Assembly (NCBI GenBank): GCA_017416185.1 | Contig: JAFQDF010000015.1 | Location: forward strand, 1-64,000 | Source of the DNA: Clostridia bacterium | GTDB taxonomy: Bacteria > Bacillota > Clostridia > Oscillospirales > CAG-272 | Direction of reading: 5' to 3' | DNA: 64,000 bases | Shown: one piece after another, positions 1 to 6,719 of the stretch | How positions within the stretch are numbered: the first letter of the stretch is position 1 | Layout: each line of letters starts with the position of its first letter | Notes under the pieces: model-generated | Database searches by the model: none | Seen by the model: the letters and a program-made list of their open reading frames with translations, nothing else | What the model was told of the DNA's origin: nothing | Translations under genes and position numbers: made by a program

Positions 1-312
1 AGAACGTCGTGAGACAGTTCGGTCCCTATCTGTCGTGGGCGTAGGATATTTGAGAGGAGCTGACCTTAGTACGAGAGGACCGGGTCGGACGCACCTCCGG
101 TGCATCGGTTGTTCTGCCAAGGGCACAGCCGGGTAGCCGCGTGCGGGAGTGATAAACGCTGAAGGCATCTAAGCGTGAAACATGCTTCAAGATAAGATAT
201 CCCATAGCTTAAGCTAGTAAGGTCACTTATAGACTATGAGTTTGATAGGTCGGAGGTGTACGCACAGTAATGTGTTTAGCTGACCGATACTAATAGACCG
301 AGGGCTTGAACT
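1..312 (+). rRNA. 23S ribosomal RNA, 3' end (partial)
   Basis: The first ~312 bases contain the conserved 3' part of bacterial 23S rRNA. The sarcin-ricin loop region (AGTACGAGAGGACCGG) is at about 68-83, and the domain VI closing sequence with GACCGATACTAATAGACCGAG is near 283-303. The gene begins before the window. The exact 3' end is placed by similarity to the usual terminus and may be off by a few bases. No 5S rRNA or tRNA follows within the next 300 bases. Confidence 0.97.
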
Positions 313-378
313 TCATATGAAGTTGAGTGGTTAGTTTACTTTTCCTCTTGTTCGGCTTTTAATGAATATTTTCATTAT

Positions 379-404
379 AACTGCAGTTTATCTGTAGTTT
401 TTTT
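379..404 (+). terminator. Rho-independent terminator behind 23S rRNA (copy 1)
   Basis: AACTGCAG and CTGTAGTT form an 8-bp stem (one G-U pair) followed by a T-rich tract. It lies at the end of a 28-base segment (347-374) that is repeated exactly at 479-506. Confidence 0.75.
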
Positions 405-511
405 CTTTTCTACTACGCCATCGTGTGAGAACGTTAATTATTGCTGATTTTACCCGATTACAGCCGCACCGTAGGTGTCTTGTTCGGCTTTTAATGAATA
501 TTTTCAAATTG

Positions 512-537
512 AACTGCAATTTATCTGCAGTTTTTTG
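512..537 (+). terminator. Rho-independent terminator behind 23S rRNA (copy 2)
   Basis: AACTGCA and TGCAGTT form a perfect 7-bp stem followed by six T. The same upstream segment as in the first terminator precedes it, so the rRNA operon ends in a duplicated terminator module. Between them (405-478) I see nothing coding. Confidence 0.75.
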
Positions 538-543
538 TTTTTA

Positions 544-572
544 TTGAAATTAATCAAATTTTATGCTAAAAT
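544..572 (+). promoter_or_regulatory. Sigma-A-type promoter for the 606 gene
   Basis: TTGAAA (544-549), 17-base spacer, TAAAAT (567-572) with an extended -10 TG at 564-565. Predicted start is near 579, about 27 bases before the ATG. Confidence 0.7.
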
Positions 573-605
573 TACATTATAAATGATCTGAATGTAGGTA
601 GAATA

Positions 606-1196
606 ATGAGAACTATTGATAAAGTACGTATTATTACAGAGAGCTATTCCGAGCAATTAGCTCAAAAGGGGATAGCCTGTAAGGTAACAAAAAAATATTT
701 TGAAACAAAGACTTCGCCTGTTTATACAGGATTGCGAAGGGGATTAATTAATCTTATAGATGAATATATATCCCGCAAAAAAGAAAAGAAGTATAGCAAT
801 CAGCCTAATACCCATCATTGTATTATAATAAAGTTTTATCCAATCGACAGTTATGATCCCAAAATGCAGAACTGTAAAGAATATTCCTTTATATTATCTC
901 AAAAATGGCGTGCACATATCGGCGATGAACCTATGTTGATCAACAGAGATGAGGAAATCTTATTAACTAAAATCAAAAGACGAATTCGCAAGATGATAAA
1001 CAAGGCTACGCATTCATCTCCTGAACGTACCTGCAAAAATTGTATTATTGATATAATAAGATATTTGTTTTCTTCCAAATACGGATATATGAAGAATATA
1101 GCTGGTAAAGAAAGAAGTACTGTGGAAATAATTGCAATGTTTGGCATACTTGGCATTGTTATGTTTATTCTCTTGATCATTACTATGATATTTTAA
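606..1196 (+). CDS. Hypothetical tail-anchored membrane protein
   Basis: I do not recognise this 196-residue protein. It is charged and soluble-looking up to about residue 170. It ends in one hydrophobic segment (about 174-196, IIAMFGILGIVMFILLIITM) with almost nothing behind it, which suggests a C-terminal tail anchor with the bulk in the cytoplasm. A basic stretch (KRRIRKMINK) lies around residues 125-134, and there are two nearby cysteines (CKNC). The gene is AT-rich, has a good promoter and only a weak ribosome site, and stands alone between the rRNA terminators and a convergent regulator. A poor hairpin at 1218-1251 may end it. Confidence 0.7.
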   Translation: MRTIDKVRIITESYSEQLAQKGIACKVTKKYFETKTSPVYTGLRRGLINLIDEYISRKKEKKYSNQPNTHHCIIIKFYPIDSYDPKMQNCKEYSFILSQKWRAHIGDEPMLINRDEEILLTKIKRRIRKMINKATHSSPERTCKNCIIDIIRYLFSSKYGYMKNIAGKERSTVEIIAMFGILGIVMFILLIITMIF

Positions 1197-1265
1197 TTTA
1201 TATTCCGTCAATATATCAAAAGCAGTCATATTTTGTGGCGTTTTTGCTTTTTATTTAGAAAAAAG

Positions 1266-1296
1266 TACCCTTGATTTCGTTACGAGATCAAGGGTA
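1266..1296 (-). terminator. Terminator of the XRE-TPR regulator gene
   Basis: Perfect 10-bp stem TACCCTTGAT/ATCAAGGGTA with an 11-base loop. Read on the minus strand it is followed by C and T6. Confidence 0.8.
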
Positions 1297-1310
1297 TTAA
1301 TACTTTTTGC

Positions 1311-2366
1311 TTATATTGTTCCTGAAAAATCTTCCTTTATAGGAGCAAACAGCGGTCTGTCTAACCAATCTTTAATAAACTCATACATAGTATAAGTCTC
1401 TTTTCTGTCATCACGATGGCTTTCAAAATAATCATACAATATGGGACAGGTATAGCGCTCTGTATCGTTATAATACATATCGTCAAATTTCTTTGCGTGG
1501 ACGAGAGCGATTTTTATATATTCTAAAGCATTATTTTTATCGCCATTTTTCATTGCTTTTTTTGATCGTTCTAAATATATACTGCTCAAATTACCGTGAA
1601 AATGCTGATAGTTTCCGTCTGCAATTATGGTATTGATTATTTTTTCTTCGGCATCTAAAGCTGCATTGTCATGCTCGGTATACATCCAGAAGTCACTTAA
1701 TGCATTACAAAGGTTCATAAGTGATTTTTTTAGCAGCTTCTTCTTTACAGTGTCAAGCTCTTCGCCCTTCAGACATTGTACCAGCAGATTGTCACGGCAA
1801 TAAAAATCTTCGTCGGGATAAAGCATAGCTACTCGTTTTGCTTCATCGTATTTGTTCTGTGATTTATATACGTGCATAAGAGTGTTTATCGTAAGCTTAC
1901 GTAATGAATAGTCCTCGGTATTTTCTAATACGATCTCTAAATGCTTTGCCGCACTTTCAAGCAATTTCTTTTCTGTTTCGGTTCCCATATATTCAATATC
2001 ATATCCAACGTACCATTCATTGCTTGCAAGCCAATAGACATAGCGCATATCGTTTGGATATTCCTTTACCGCCTGTCTTGATATTTCAAGGTCTGCTTTA
2101 TGGTCTTTATTCCAAAACTGATGGTATTCCGCATCGAAATATGCTTTTCTCTCATCCTTTTCAATGGGTACTAACCCTAAAAGCTCGTCTGTGCTTACAC
2201 ATAAGAGCCTCGCCAGCGGCACTATCATAGAAATATCGGGTGTAGTCATACCGCATTCCCATTTTGATACCGCCTTGTAGGTTATACCGAGCATATCGGC
2301 GAGCTTTTCCTGTGTCAGATCCTTTTTCTTACGCAGTTCTTTGATTCTTTTTCCTATATCGTTCAT
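1311..2366 (-). CDS. XRE-family transcriptional regulator with TPR-like C-terminal region
   Basis: A 351-residue protein. Residues 1-65 form a clear Cro/CI-type helix-turn-helix (IKELRKKKDLTQEKLADMLG, then ITYKAVSKWECG). Residues 75-330 are helical with repeated aromatic and leucine spacing, resembling tetratricopeptide repeats such as those in peptide-sensing or DNA-damage XRE regulators. I see no transmembrane segment. The start at 2366 has a GAGG ribosome site and its own extended -10 promoter (2409-2437). It is transcribed divergently from the small gene at 2548, and a 9-bp inverted repeat lies between them, so it probably controls itself and that neighbour. The ligand is unknown. Confidence 0.85.
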   Translation of the reverse strand: MNDIGKRIKELRKKKDLTQEKLADMLGITYKAVSKWECGMTTPDISMIVPLARLLCVSTDELLGLVPIEKDERKAYFDAEYHQFWNKDHKADLEISRQAVKEYPNDMRYVYWLASNEWYVGYDIEYMGTETEKKLLESAAKHLEIVLENTEDYSLRKLTINTLMHVYKSQNKYDEAKRVAMLYPDEDFYCRDNLLVQCLKGEELDTVKKKLLKKSLMNLCNALSDFWMYTEHDNAALDAEEKIINTIIADGNYQHFHGNLSSIYLERSKKAMKNGDKNNALEYIKIALVHAKKFDDMYYNDTERYTCPILYDYFESHRDDRKETYTMYEFIKDWLDRPLFAPIKEDFSGTI

Positions 2367-2408
2367 TGTGTTACCTCATGATAATATTTAATAGCCCTTT
2401 ATGATGTC

Positions 2409-2437
2409 AGTATAGCATAGTTATTCTGCCGTTACAA
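2409..2437 (-). promoter_or_regulatory. Promoter of the XRE-TPR regulator
   Basis: On the minus strand: TTGTAA (2437-2432), 17-base spacer, TATACT (2414-2409), with TG one base upstream of the -10. Confidence 0.75.
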
Positions 2438-2456
2438 CACCCGTAAAATAGAGAAG

Positions 2457-2477
2457 AACTCTCCTAACAGGAGAGTT
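2457..2477. promoter_or_regulatory. Inverted repeat, candidate operator between divergent genes
   Basis: AACTCTCCT and AGGAGAGTT form perfect 9-bp arms around AAC. It lies 12 bases upstream of the -35 of the rightward promoter and about 20 bases beyond the -35 of the leftward one. No T tract follows, so an operator fits better than a terminator. Confidence 0.5.
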
Positions 2478-2488
2478 CATTTTGTTTA

Positions 2489-2517
2489 TTGACTTTTTAT
2501 ATATTCGGATATATAAT
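2489..2517 (+). promoter_or_regulatory. Sigma-A-type promoter for the 2548 gene
   Basis: TTGACT (2489-2494), 17-base spacer, TATAAT (2512-2517). Transcription should start near 2524, which would make a GTG at 2527 almost leaderless and supports the ATG at 2548 as the true start. Confidence 0.85.
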
Positions 2518-2547
2518 TAAAAATATGTGATTAATCAGGAGATAAGT

Positions 2548-3027
2548 ATGGATTTTAAGGATATTTCATTTGTTAATAATTCAATGATTAGTAGCGAAGA
2601 TCGCAAAATAATCTATATCTTATATGAAAAATGGTGTACATTTAGTGATATGGTATTAGATTATAAATTTGATTACGAAGAATTTAAGACCGTTATGATT
2701 GAGACATATCGAATATATTGTAAATATTATAGAAGCAATGCTGTGCCTGTAGCTTTATTTGATTTAGATCAAAGTATGAGTTCCTTTGCTGAAAAATCAT
2801 ATGCGGGATTAAAATTAGAATGTGAATCAGCGCAATACCTTGTTTATGAATTTTTAAAATTTGATAATTTAGTTTGGTTTGATGACATATGCCATAATAT
2901 TGATGGAATAAAGTACAATACATCGGAATCGTATATTGTCAAAACCGAACGTGGTAAAGTTGTTATAGATGCTAAAACCTTTGATTTGGGTGAATTGATA
3001 AAAGCATTAGACTATATTTTGGGATAA
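2548..3027 (+). CDS. Hypothetical acidic cytoplasmic protein
   Basis: 159 residues if started at ATG 2548, which has AGGAG (2537-2541) six bases upstream. A GTG at 2527 in frame would add seven residues but has no ribosome site. The protein is rich in Asp, Glu and aromatic residues, has no signal peptide and no membrane segment, and matches no family I recognise. Its low GC and AT-rich codons resemble the 606 gene. Because it is divergent from the XRE-TPR regulator and shares a possible operator with it, the two may form a regulator/effector pair. Confidence 0.7.
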   Translation: MDFKDISFVNNSMISSEDRKIIYILYEKWCTFSDMVLDYKFDYEEFKTVMIETYRIYCKYYRSNAVPVALFDLDQSMSSFAEKSYAGLKLECESAQYLVYEFLKFDNLVWFDDICHNIDGIKYNTSESYIVKTERGKVVIDAKTFDLGELIKALDYILG

Positions 3028-3084
3028 CATTTGGTTCTACTTTCTGTTTCATATGCACGAAATGAAAAGAAAGAATATTAAGAA

Positions 3085-3109
3085 AGGTAGCGGTAAATTA
3101 TCACTACCT
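3085..3109. repeat. Hairpin resembling the one after the sigma-factor gene
   Basis: AGGTAG/CTACCT closes a hairpin whose sequence closely matches the perfect hairpin at 5608-5630 (core GGTAAATTA in both). It lacks a T tract. The two copies suggest a small dispersed palindrome. Confidence 0.4.
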
Positions 3110-3124
3110 CTATAAATTATGCCA

Positions 3125-3284
3125 CTACTTAAATCCCTCATGATTTTTCAAAGGGTCAAAGCAAGTGCCGTCAAGCTGGGATCTGAAGATATCTATACGT
3201 TTGTTTTCTTCTCGAGTGTCGTATGTCACAAGATTTTGTGAATCAAACACTAACAGCAACAAAAAACGGTGAGTTAAACTTCAC
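3125..3284 (-). pseudogene. Possible C-terminal gene remnant
   Basis: On the minus strand an open frame without a good start reads FDSQNLVTYDTREENKRIDI and continues about 21 codons to a TAG at 3127-3125. It is protein-like (charged, no low complexity) but has no ribosome site, and the frame is closed upstream near 3284. It may be the tail of a decayed gene. I do not recognise the family. Confidence 0.25.
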
Positions 3285-3331
3285 TTTTGTAGAATCACCC
3301 ATAAAGATATTGCTCCATATACTGAAATGAG

Positions 3332-3784
3332 GTGATAGCTATAAAAAGACGAATTACATACCCCAATGCGGTAGCTACGGTACGCGGAGGGATGGATGCT
3401 CCCGGCTTGATGGGTGAAGTAAGATTCTTCCAAAACAGGGATTCTGTAACCGTTTCTGTAAATATATCCGGCTTAACCTATTCGGAAAGCGGATTTTTCG
3501 GATTTCATATCCATGAGGGTATAAGCTGTACGGGTAAAGGTTTTCCGAACACAGGTAACCATTATGATCCGACCGGTAATTCTCATCCAAGGCATAAAGG
3601 TGACCTGCCGCCCCTCTTAAAATGCAACGGTGGGGCCTATACGACGGTACTTACCGACAGATTTCGCGTAGCTGATATTATCGGCAAAACCGTTGTAATA
3701 CACAGTATGCCGGATGATTTCACGACCCAACCTGCAGGTAATGCAGGTACCAAAATAGCCTGTGGCGTGATACGGAGAGTATAA
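3332..3784 (+). CDS. sodC: Cu/Zn superoxide dismutase family protein, cytoplasmic
   Basis: About 150 residues. The metal site is complete by comparison with Cu/Zn SOD: FHIHEG gives the two copper histidines, GNHYDP the bridging histidine, SHPRHKGD the zinc histidines and aspartate, and VIHSMPDDF the fourth copper ligand. Both disulfide cysteines are present (SCTGKG and KIACGVI). The conserved active-site arginine near the C-terminus is lysine here (GNAGTKIACG). There is no signal peptide, unusual for a bacterial SodC but seen in clostridial relatives. The start is uncertain: GTG 3332 lies inside a strong GAGGTGAT ribosome site, and the codon at the ideal distance, 3341, is ATA. A terminator follows. 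Confidence 0.9.
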   Translation: MIAIKRRITYPNAVATVRGGMDAPGLMGEVRFFQNRDSVTVSVNISGLTYSESGFFGFHIHEGISCTGKGFPNTGNHYDPTGNSHPRHKGDLPPLLKCNGGAYTTVLTDRFRVADIIGKTVVIHSMPDDFTTQPAGNAGTKIACGVIRRV

Positions 3785-3796
3785 AGTAATATTTCA

Positions 3797-3817
3797 CCCC
3801 GCCTTGTGCGGGGTTTT
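3797..3817 (+). terminator. Terminator of the SOD gene
   Basis: CCCCGC/GCGGGG stem with a CTTGT loop, followed by TTTT. Confidence 0.85.
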
Positions 3818-3979
3818 GATTTTATTTGAAGGTGCTATTGGATGAAAAGATGTTATGTGTTATAATTATTACAGGAAAAATGAAAGAATAGCCAACCTTT
3901 CTTCATATGGGTATACTATATAAGCAAAGGTACCTGAAATAATAAAAAGCGGCAGACCGCGCACTCAATTTATTGCACT

Positions 3980-5599
3980 ATGAAAAAAGAACAAGTAGAT
4001 CAGATTATAACAGAATATCTTCAAAAGATATACGGATTTGCAATCAAAAAATCCTTTTCCTATGACGAGGCAGAGGAATTATGCTCAGAGATAATACTTG
4101 AGGTGTATCAATCGCTGCTAAGTGCGGATGAGATAGTCAACCTTGAAGGATATATCTGGAGAATAAGCGAGCATACCTATGCGAGATACGTATTATCAAA
4201 AAAGAAGCATCAGGGTATTTCTATCGACGGTATGGATATCCCTCATTATGATGAGAACTGTCTCGAGGATGATGAAAGCATACGGATATTGCGAAGAGAA
4301 ATTGCGTTTTTGTCTGAGGTGAGGCGAAAGATAGTTTTTATGTTCTATTACAAAAAACAGTCTGTGGTCTCGATATCGGCCTTGTTTGGTATGCCCGAAG
4401 GTACTGTTAAGTGGCATCTGAACAAGGCGAGAAAGGAATTGAAGGAGGGTTATTCAATGGAAAGAAAAATAGGGAAGTTAGGATTATCTCCCATAGAAGC
4501 TATAGGCTTCGGACATGGAGGAAACGTCGGTAAAAACGGAGGTCCCGAGTTCTATCTCAAAGACAAGCTTAATTTGAACATCGTATACAGCGTATATCAA
4601 ACTCCGAGAACGAAAGCGGAGATAGCCGAAGAGTTAGGTGTATCCCCCGTATATATCGAAGATCCTATAAACCTTTTGGAGGACAACGGTTACATCGTTA
4701 AAACCCAAAATGACAAATATACCACCTATGTGAAATTCAGCCCGGAACAATATTCTCGTGAACGGGAGGAAAATGTTATAAGGGCTCAGTTTAGGGTTGC
4801 AGAGGACATAGTGAGGGAATATGTTCCGATTGTCAGAGCCGCGGTAAAGGATATTGAAAACGTGTATATTCCGACAGGGAACAGGGAACTGTTTGAAGCG
4901 GCGGTGATACTCCACAGTGTACTGAACAAGTGCCGTCTGGAATATGAGGAAGAGGTGTCAAAATACATAATCAAAACCACGGACGGCGGCAGATACTATG
5001 CCTTTGTAGATCTTGTGTCACAATGTATTGACCCTGATTATGAGCCCGAATTCAAGGATCTGCCATCCTATAACGCCTGCGGTTGTATGAACAGATTTTC
5101 TCAGAAGTACCCCGACCTTTTTGCTTGGTCGGTGGATTCAAGATATTCCTCAAGAGAGGGCGGATGGAAAAACAACCTCACCGCTGATTATGAGTATCTT
5201 TATGAATTCATAAAGGGTGATATCAAGGACACTCCGGCGAATGCAGAAAAGATAAAGCGTTTGAAAGAACGTGGTTTTATAGCCGATGACGGTTTTATAA
5301 ATATAATGATATTTAAGGGTAAAAGAGAAGAGCTGTTCGGCAAAATTCCCGTTCTTGATCAATCTATAAAGGACAGATATGCAAAACAGGCATTGGAAAA
5401 TGCAATGCAAACAGCAAAGAGTTATCCACCTCAGATGCAGGATCTTATTGTAAATTTCGAGATAGGTGATTTTATCGGATCGACAGTGGCACTTATGGTA
5501 ATGGATATACTGTATTCCGATGGTACGTTTAAGCCTCTCACAGAATCGGAAAAGATGACCTCGCATCTAATTATGTGCAGTGATACTTTGCCTAAATAA
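3980..5599 (+). CDS. ECF-type RNA polymerase sigma factor with a long C-terminal extension
   Basis: 539 residues. Residues 1-75 resemble sigma region 2 (DEAEELCSEIILEVYQSL) and about 100-155 region 4, with the helix-turn-helix SISALFGMPEGTVKWHLNKA. The ECF part ends near residue 160. The remaining ~380 residues contain a second winged-helix-like segment around 205-245 (TKAEIAEELGVSPVYIEDPI) and a large region I cannot assign. It has no membrane segment and no neighbouring anti-sigma gene, so the extension may sense the signal itself. No convincing Shine-Dalgarno precedes the ATG. A small GCGG/CCGC hairpin lies just upstream. Confidence 0.8.
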   Translation: MKKEQVDQIITEYLQKIYGFAIKKSFSYDEAEELCSEIILEVYQSLLSADEIVNLEGYIWRISEHTYARYVLSKKKHQGISIDGMDIPHYDENCLEDDESIRILRREIAFLSEVRRKIVFMFYYKKQSVVSISALFGMPEGTVKWHLNKARKELKEGYSMERKIGKLGLSPIEAIGFGHGGNVGKNGGPEFYLKDKLNLNIVYSVYQTPRTKAEIAEELGVSPVYIEDPINLLEDNGYIVKTQNDKYTTYVKFSPEQYSREREENVIRAQFRVAEDIVREYVPIVRAAVKDIENVYIPTGNRELFEAAVILHSVLNKCRLEYEEEVSKYIIKTTDGGRYYAFVDLVSQCIDPDYEPEFKDLPSYNACGCMNRFSQKYPDLFAWSVDSRYSSREGGWKNNLTADYEYLYEFIKGDIKDTPANAEKIKRLKERGFIADDGFINIMIFKGKREELFGKIPVLDQSIKDRYAKQALENAMQTAKSYPPQMQDLIVNFEIGDFIGSTVALMVMDILYSDGTFKPLTESEKMTSHLIMCSDTLPK

Positions 5600-5607
5600 A
5601 CATCAGA

Positions 5608-5646
5608 GATAGTGGTAAATTACCACTATCCTTCTGTTATTTTTTG
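5608..5646 (+). terminator. Terminator of the sigma-factor gene
   Basis: GATAGTGGT/ACCACTATC perfect 9-bp stem (5608-5616/5622-5630) followed by a T-rich tract. Confidence 0.75.
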
Positions 5647-5647
5647 A

Positions 5648-6125
5648 TGTTGCATAAATGCAACATCGTATTAGGAACATATTCACTGTTTAATGTTGCA
5701 TAAATGCAACATCGTATTAGGAACATATTCACTGTTTAATGTTGCATAAATGCAACATCATATTAGGAACATATTCGCTGTTTGAAGTTGCACAAATGCA
5801 ACATCGTATTAGGAACATACTCACTGTTTGAAGTTGCATAAATGCAACATCGTATTAGGAACATATTCACTGTTTGAAGTTGCATAAATGCAACATCGTA
5901 TTAGGAACATATTCACTGTTTAATGTTGCATAAATGCAACATCGTAGTAGGAACATATTTACTGTTTGAAGTTGTACAAATGCTACATCGTATTAGGAAC
6001 ATACACACTGTTTAATGTTGCATAAATGCAACATCGTATTAGGAACATATTCACTGTTTGAAGTTGTACAAATGCAACATCGTATTAGGAACATACACAC
6101 TGTTTAATGTTGCATAAATGCAACA
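5648..6125. repeat. Array of 11 palindromes, 46-bp period
   Basis: The 18-base palindrome TGTTGCATAAATGCAACA starts at 5648 and recurs every 46 bases to 6108, eleven copies. Between copies is a 28-base segment containing ATTAGGAACATATTCACTG that is nearly identical throughout, which excludes CRISPR. Substitutions include TGTACAAATGC and TGCACAAATGC variants. It fills the gap between the convergent sigma-factor and DltC-like genes. A twelfth copy is at 6302-6319, beyond another repeat. Confidence 0.95.
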
Positions 6126-6182
6126 TTATAGATGTTCAGCTAAACGAATATTACTATGCTGTGACATAAGTTTATATAAACC

Positions 6183-6282
6183 GTAGGGGACGGTTGCCTC
6201 GACGTCCCGTTTGCTGACGGTATTGGAATTTTATCGGTTCAAAGCGTTTGTTTTGCGGTGCGTCGAGGGCGCCGCACCCTAC
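6183..6282. repeat. 100-bp element with GTAGGG/CCCTAC ends
   Basis: Begins GTAGGGGACGG and ends GCCGCACCCTAC, with inner matching blocks CCTCGACG and CGTCGAGG. It looks like a small non-coding inverted-repeat element and lies between the last two palindromes of the 46-bp family. Confidence 0.55.
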
Positions 6283-6301
6283 AAGTATTTAAAATTTGTA
6301 A

Positions 6302-6319
6302 TGTTGCACAAATGCAACA
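6302..6319. repeat. Outlying copy of the TGTTGCA palindrome
   Basis: TGTTGCACAAATGCAACA, same palindrome with one change, separated from the main array by about 176 bases. Confidence 0.8.
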
Positions 6320-6339
6320 TTGCATATGTTCGACAAAAA

Positions 6340-6368
6340 GGAGATTGTGGCTTTAGGCCACAATCTCC
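6340..6368 (-). terminator. Terminator of the vanW-dltA-dltC operon
   Basis: GGAGATTGTGGC/GCCACAATCTCC 12-bp stem. On the minus strand it is followed by five T. Confidence 0.8.
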
Positions 6369-6387
6369 ATAATAATAAATATAATCA

Positions 6388-6497
6388 AAATCCGCTTCAG
6401 CGGATCTTTTTATTAACCCGTACGAAGTATGGATTTCACCGCCGAAGGCGATTTCGCCGCTCTACGAGTGGATCTCACTCTCCGACGGAGGATTTCA
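6388..6497. repeat. Chain of mini-hairpins with a GGATTTCAC linker
   Basis: A terminator-like hairpin (ATCCGC/GCGGAT, about 6390-6405) is followed by four small hairpins with 3-nt loops: TAC-GTA, CGCC-GGCG, CTC-GAG and CTCC-GGAG. They are separated by variants of TGGATTTCAC at about 20-base spacing. The chain runs into the stop codon of the DltC-like gene (6497-6495). Its plan matches the element at 23403-23642. Confidence 0.65.
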
Positions 6498-6719
6498 CTC
6501 CGTATACTCCTCCACCAATTCCTTGATAGACCCGGGGGTCCTGAGCCTTGTGCGGTCGATTCGGGTTATCTGGATCTCGATGCCCTCGTCCTCTAAGACT
6601 GTGAAGAAATCAATTACAGTCAGGGAATCAAGGATATCGTTTTCTATCAGATCATAGCTGTCGTCATAAACTCCCTCGTCACCGCAGATCTCAAAGAGAA
6701 TATTATTTACGTCGATCAT
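6495..6719 (-). CDS. dltC: DltC-like acyl/peptidyl carrier protein
   Basis: 74 residues, the right size for a D-alanyl carrier protein. The expected phosphopantetheine attachment serine is in NDILDSLTVIDFF (residue ~32). Acidic helices lie on both sides, as in carrier proteins. It starts 4 bases inside the end of the DltA-like gene (ATGA overlap) and has an AGGAG site about 10 bases upstream. It probably carries the amino acid activated by the neighbouring adenylation enzyme. No dltB or dltD gene is nearby, so the acceptor is not known. The stop codon lies at the edge of the mini-hairpin repeat. Confidence 0.75.
   Translation of the reverse strand: MIDVNNILFEICGDEGVYDDSYDLIENDILDSLTVIDFFTVLEDEGIEIQITRIDRTRLRTPGSIKELVEEYTE

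Noticed and set aside
313..600. 5S rRNA after 23S
   Set aside because: No 5S-like sequence or fold seen; only terminators and a duplicated spacer.
5648..6125. CRISPR array
   Set aside because: Palindrome and linker are both repeated almost unchanged; there are no unique spacers and no cas genes.
6320..6526. 68-residue plus-strand gene
   Set aside because: It is read through the terminator and mini-hairpin repeat, with arginine/proline-rich composition.
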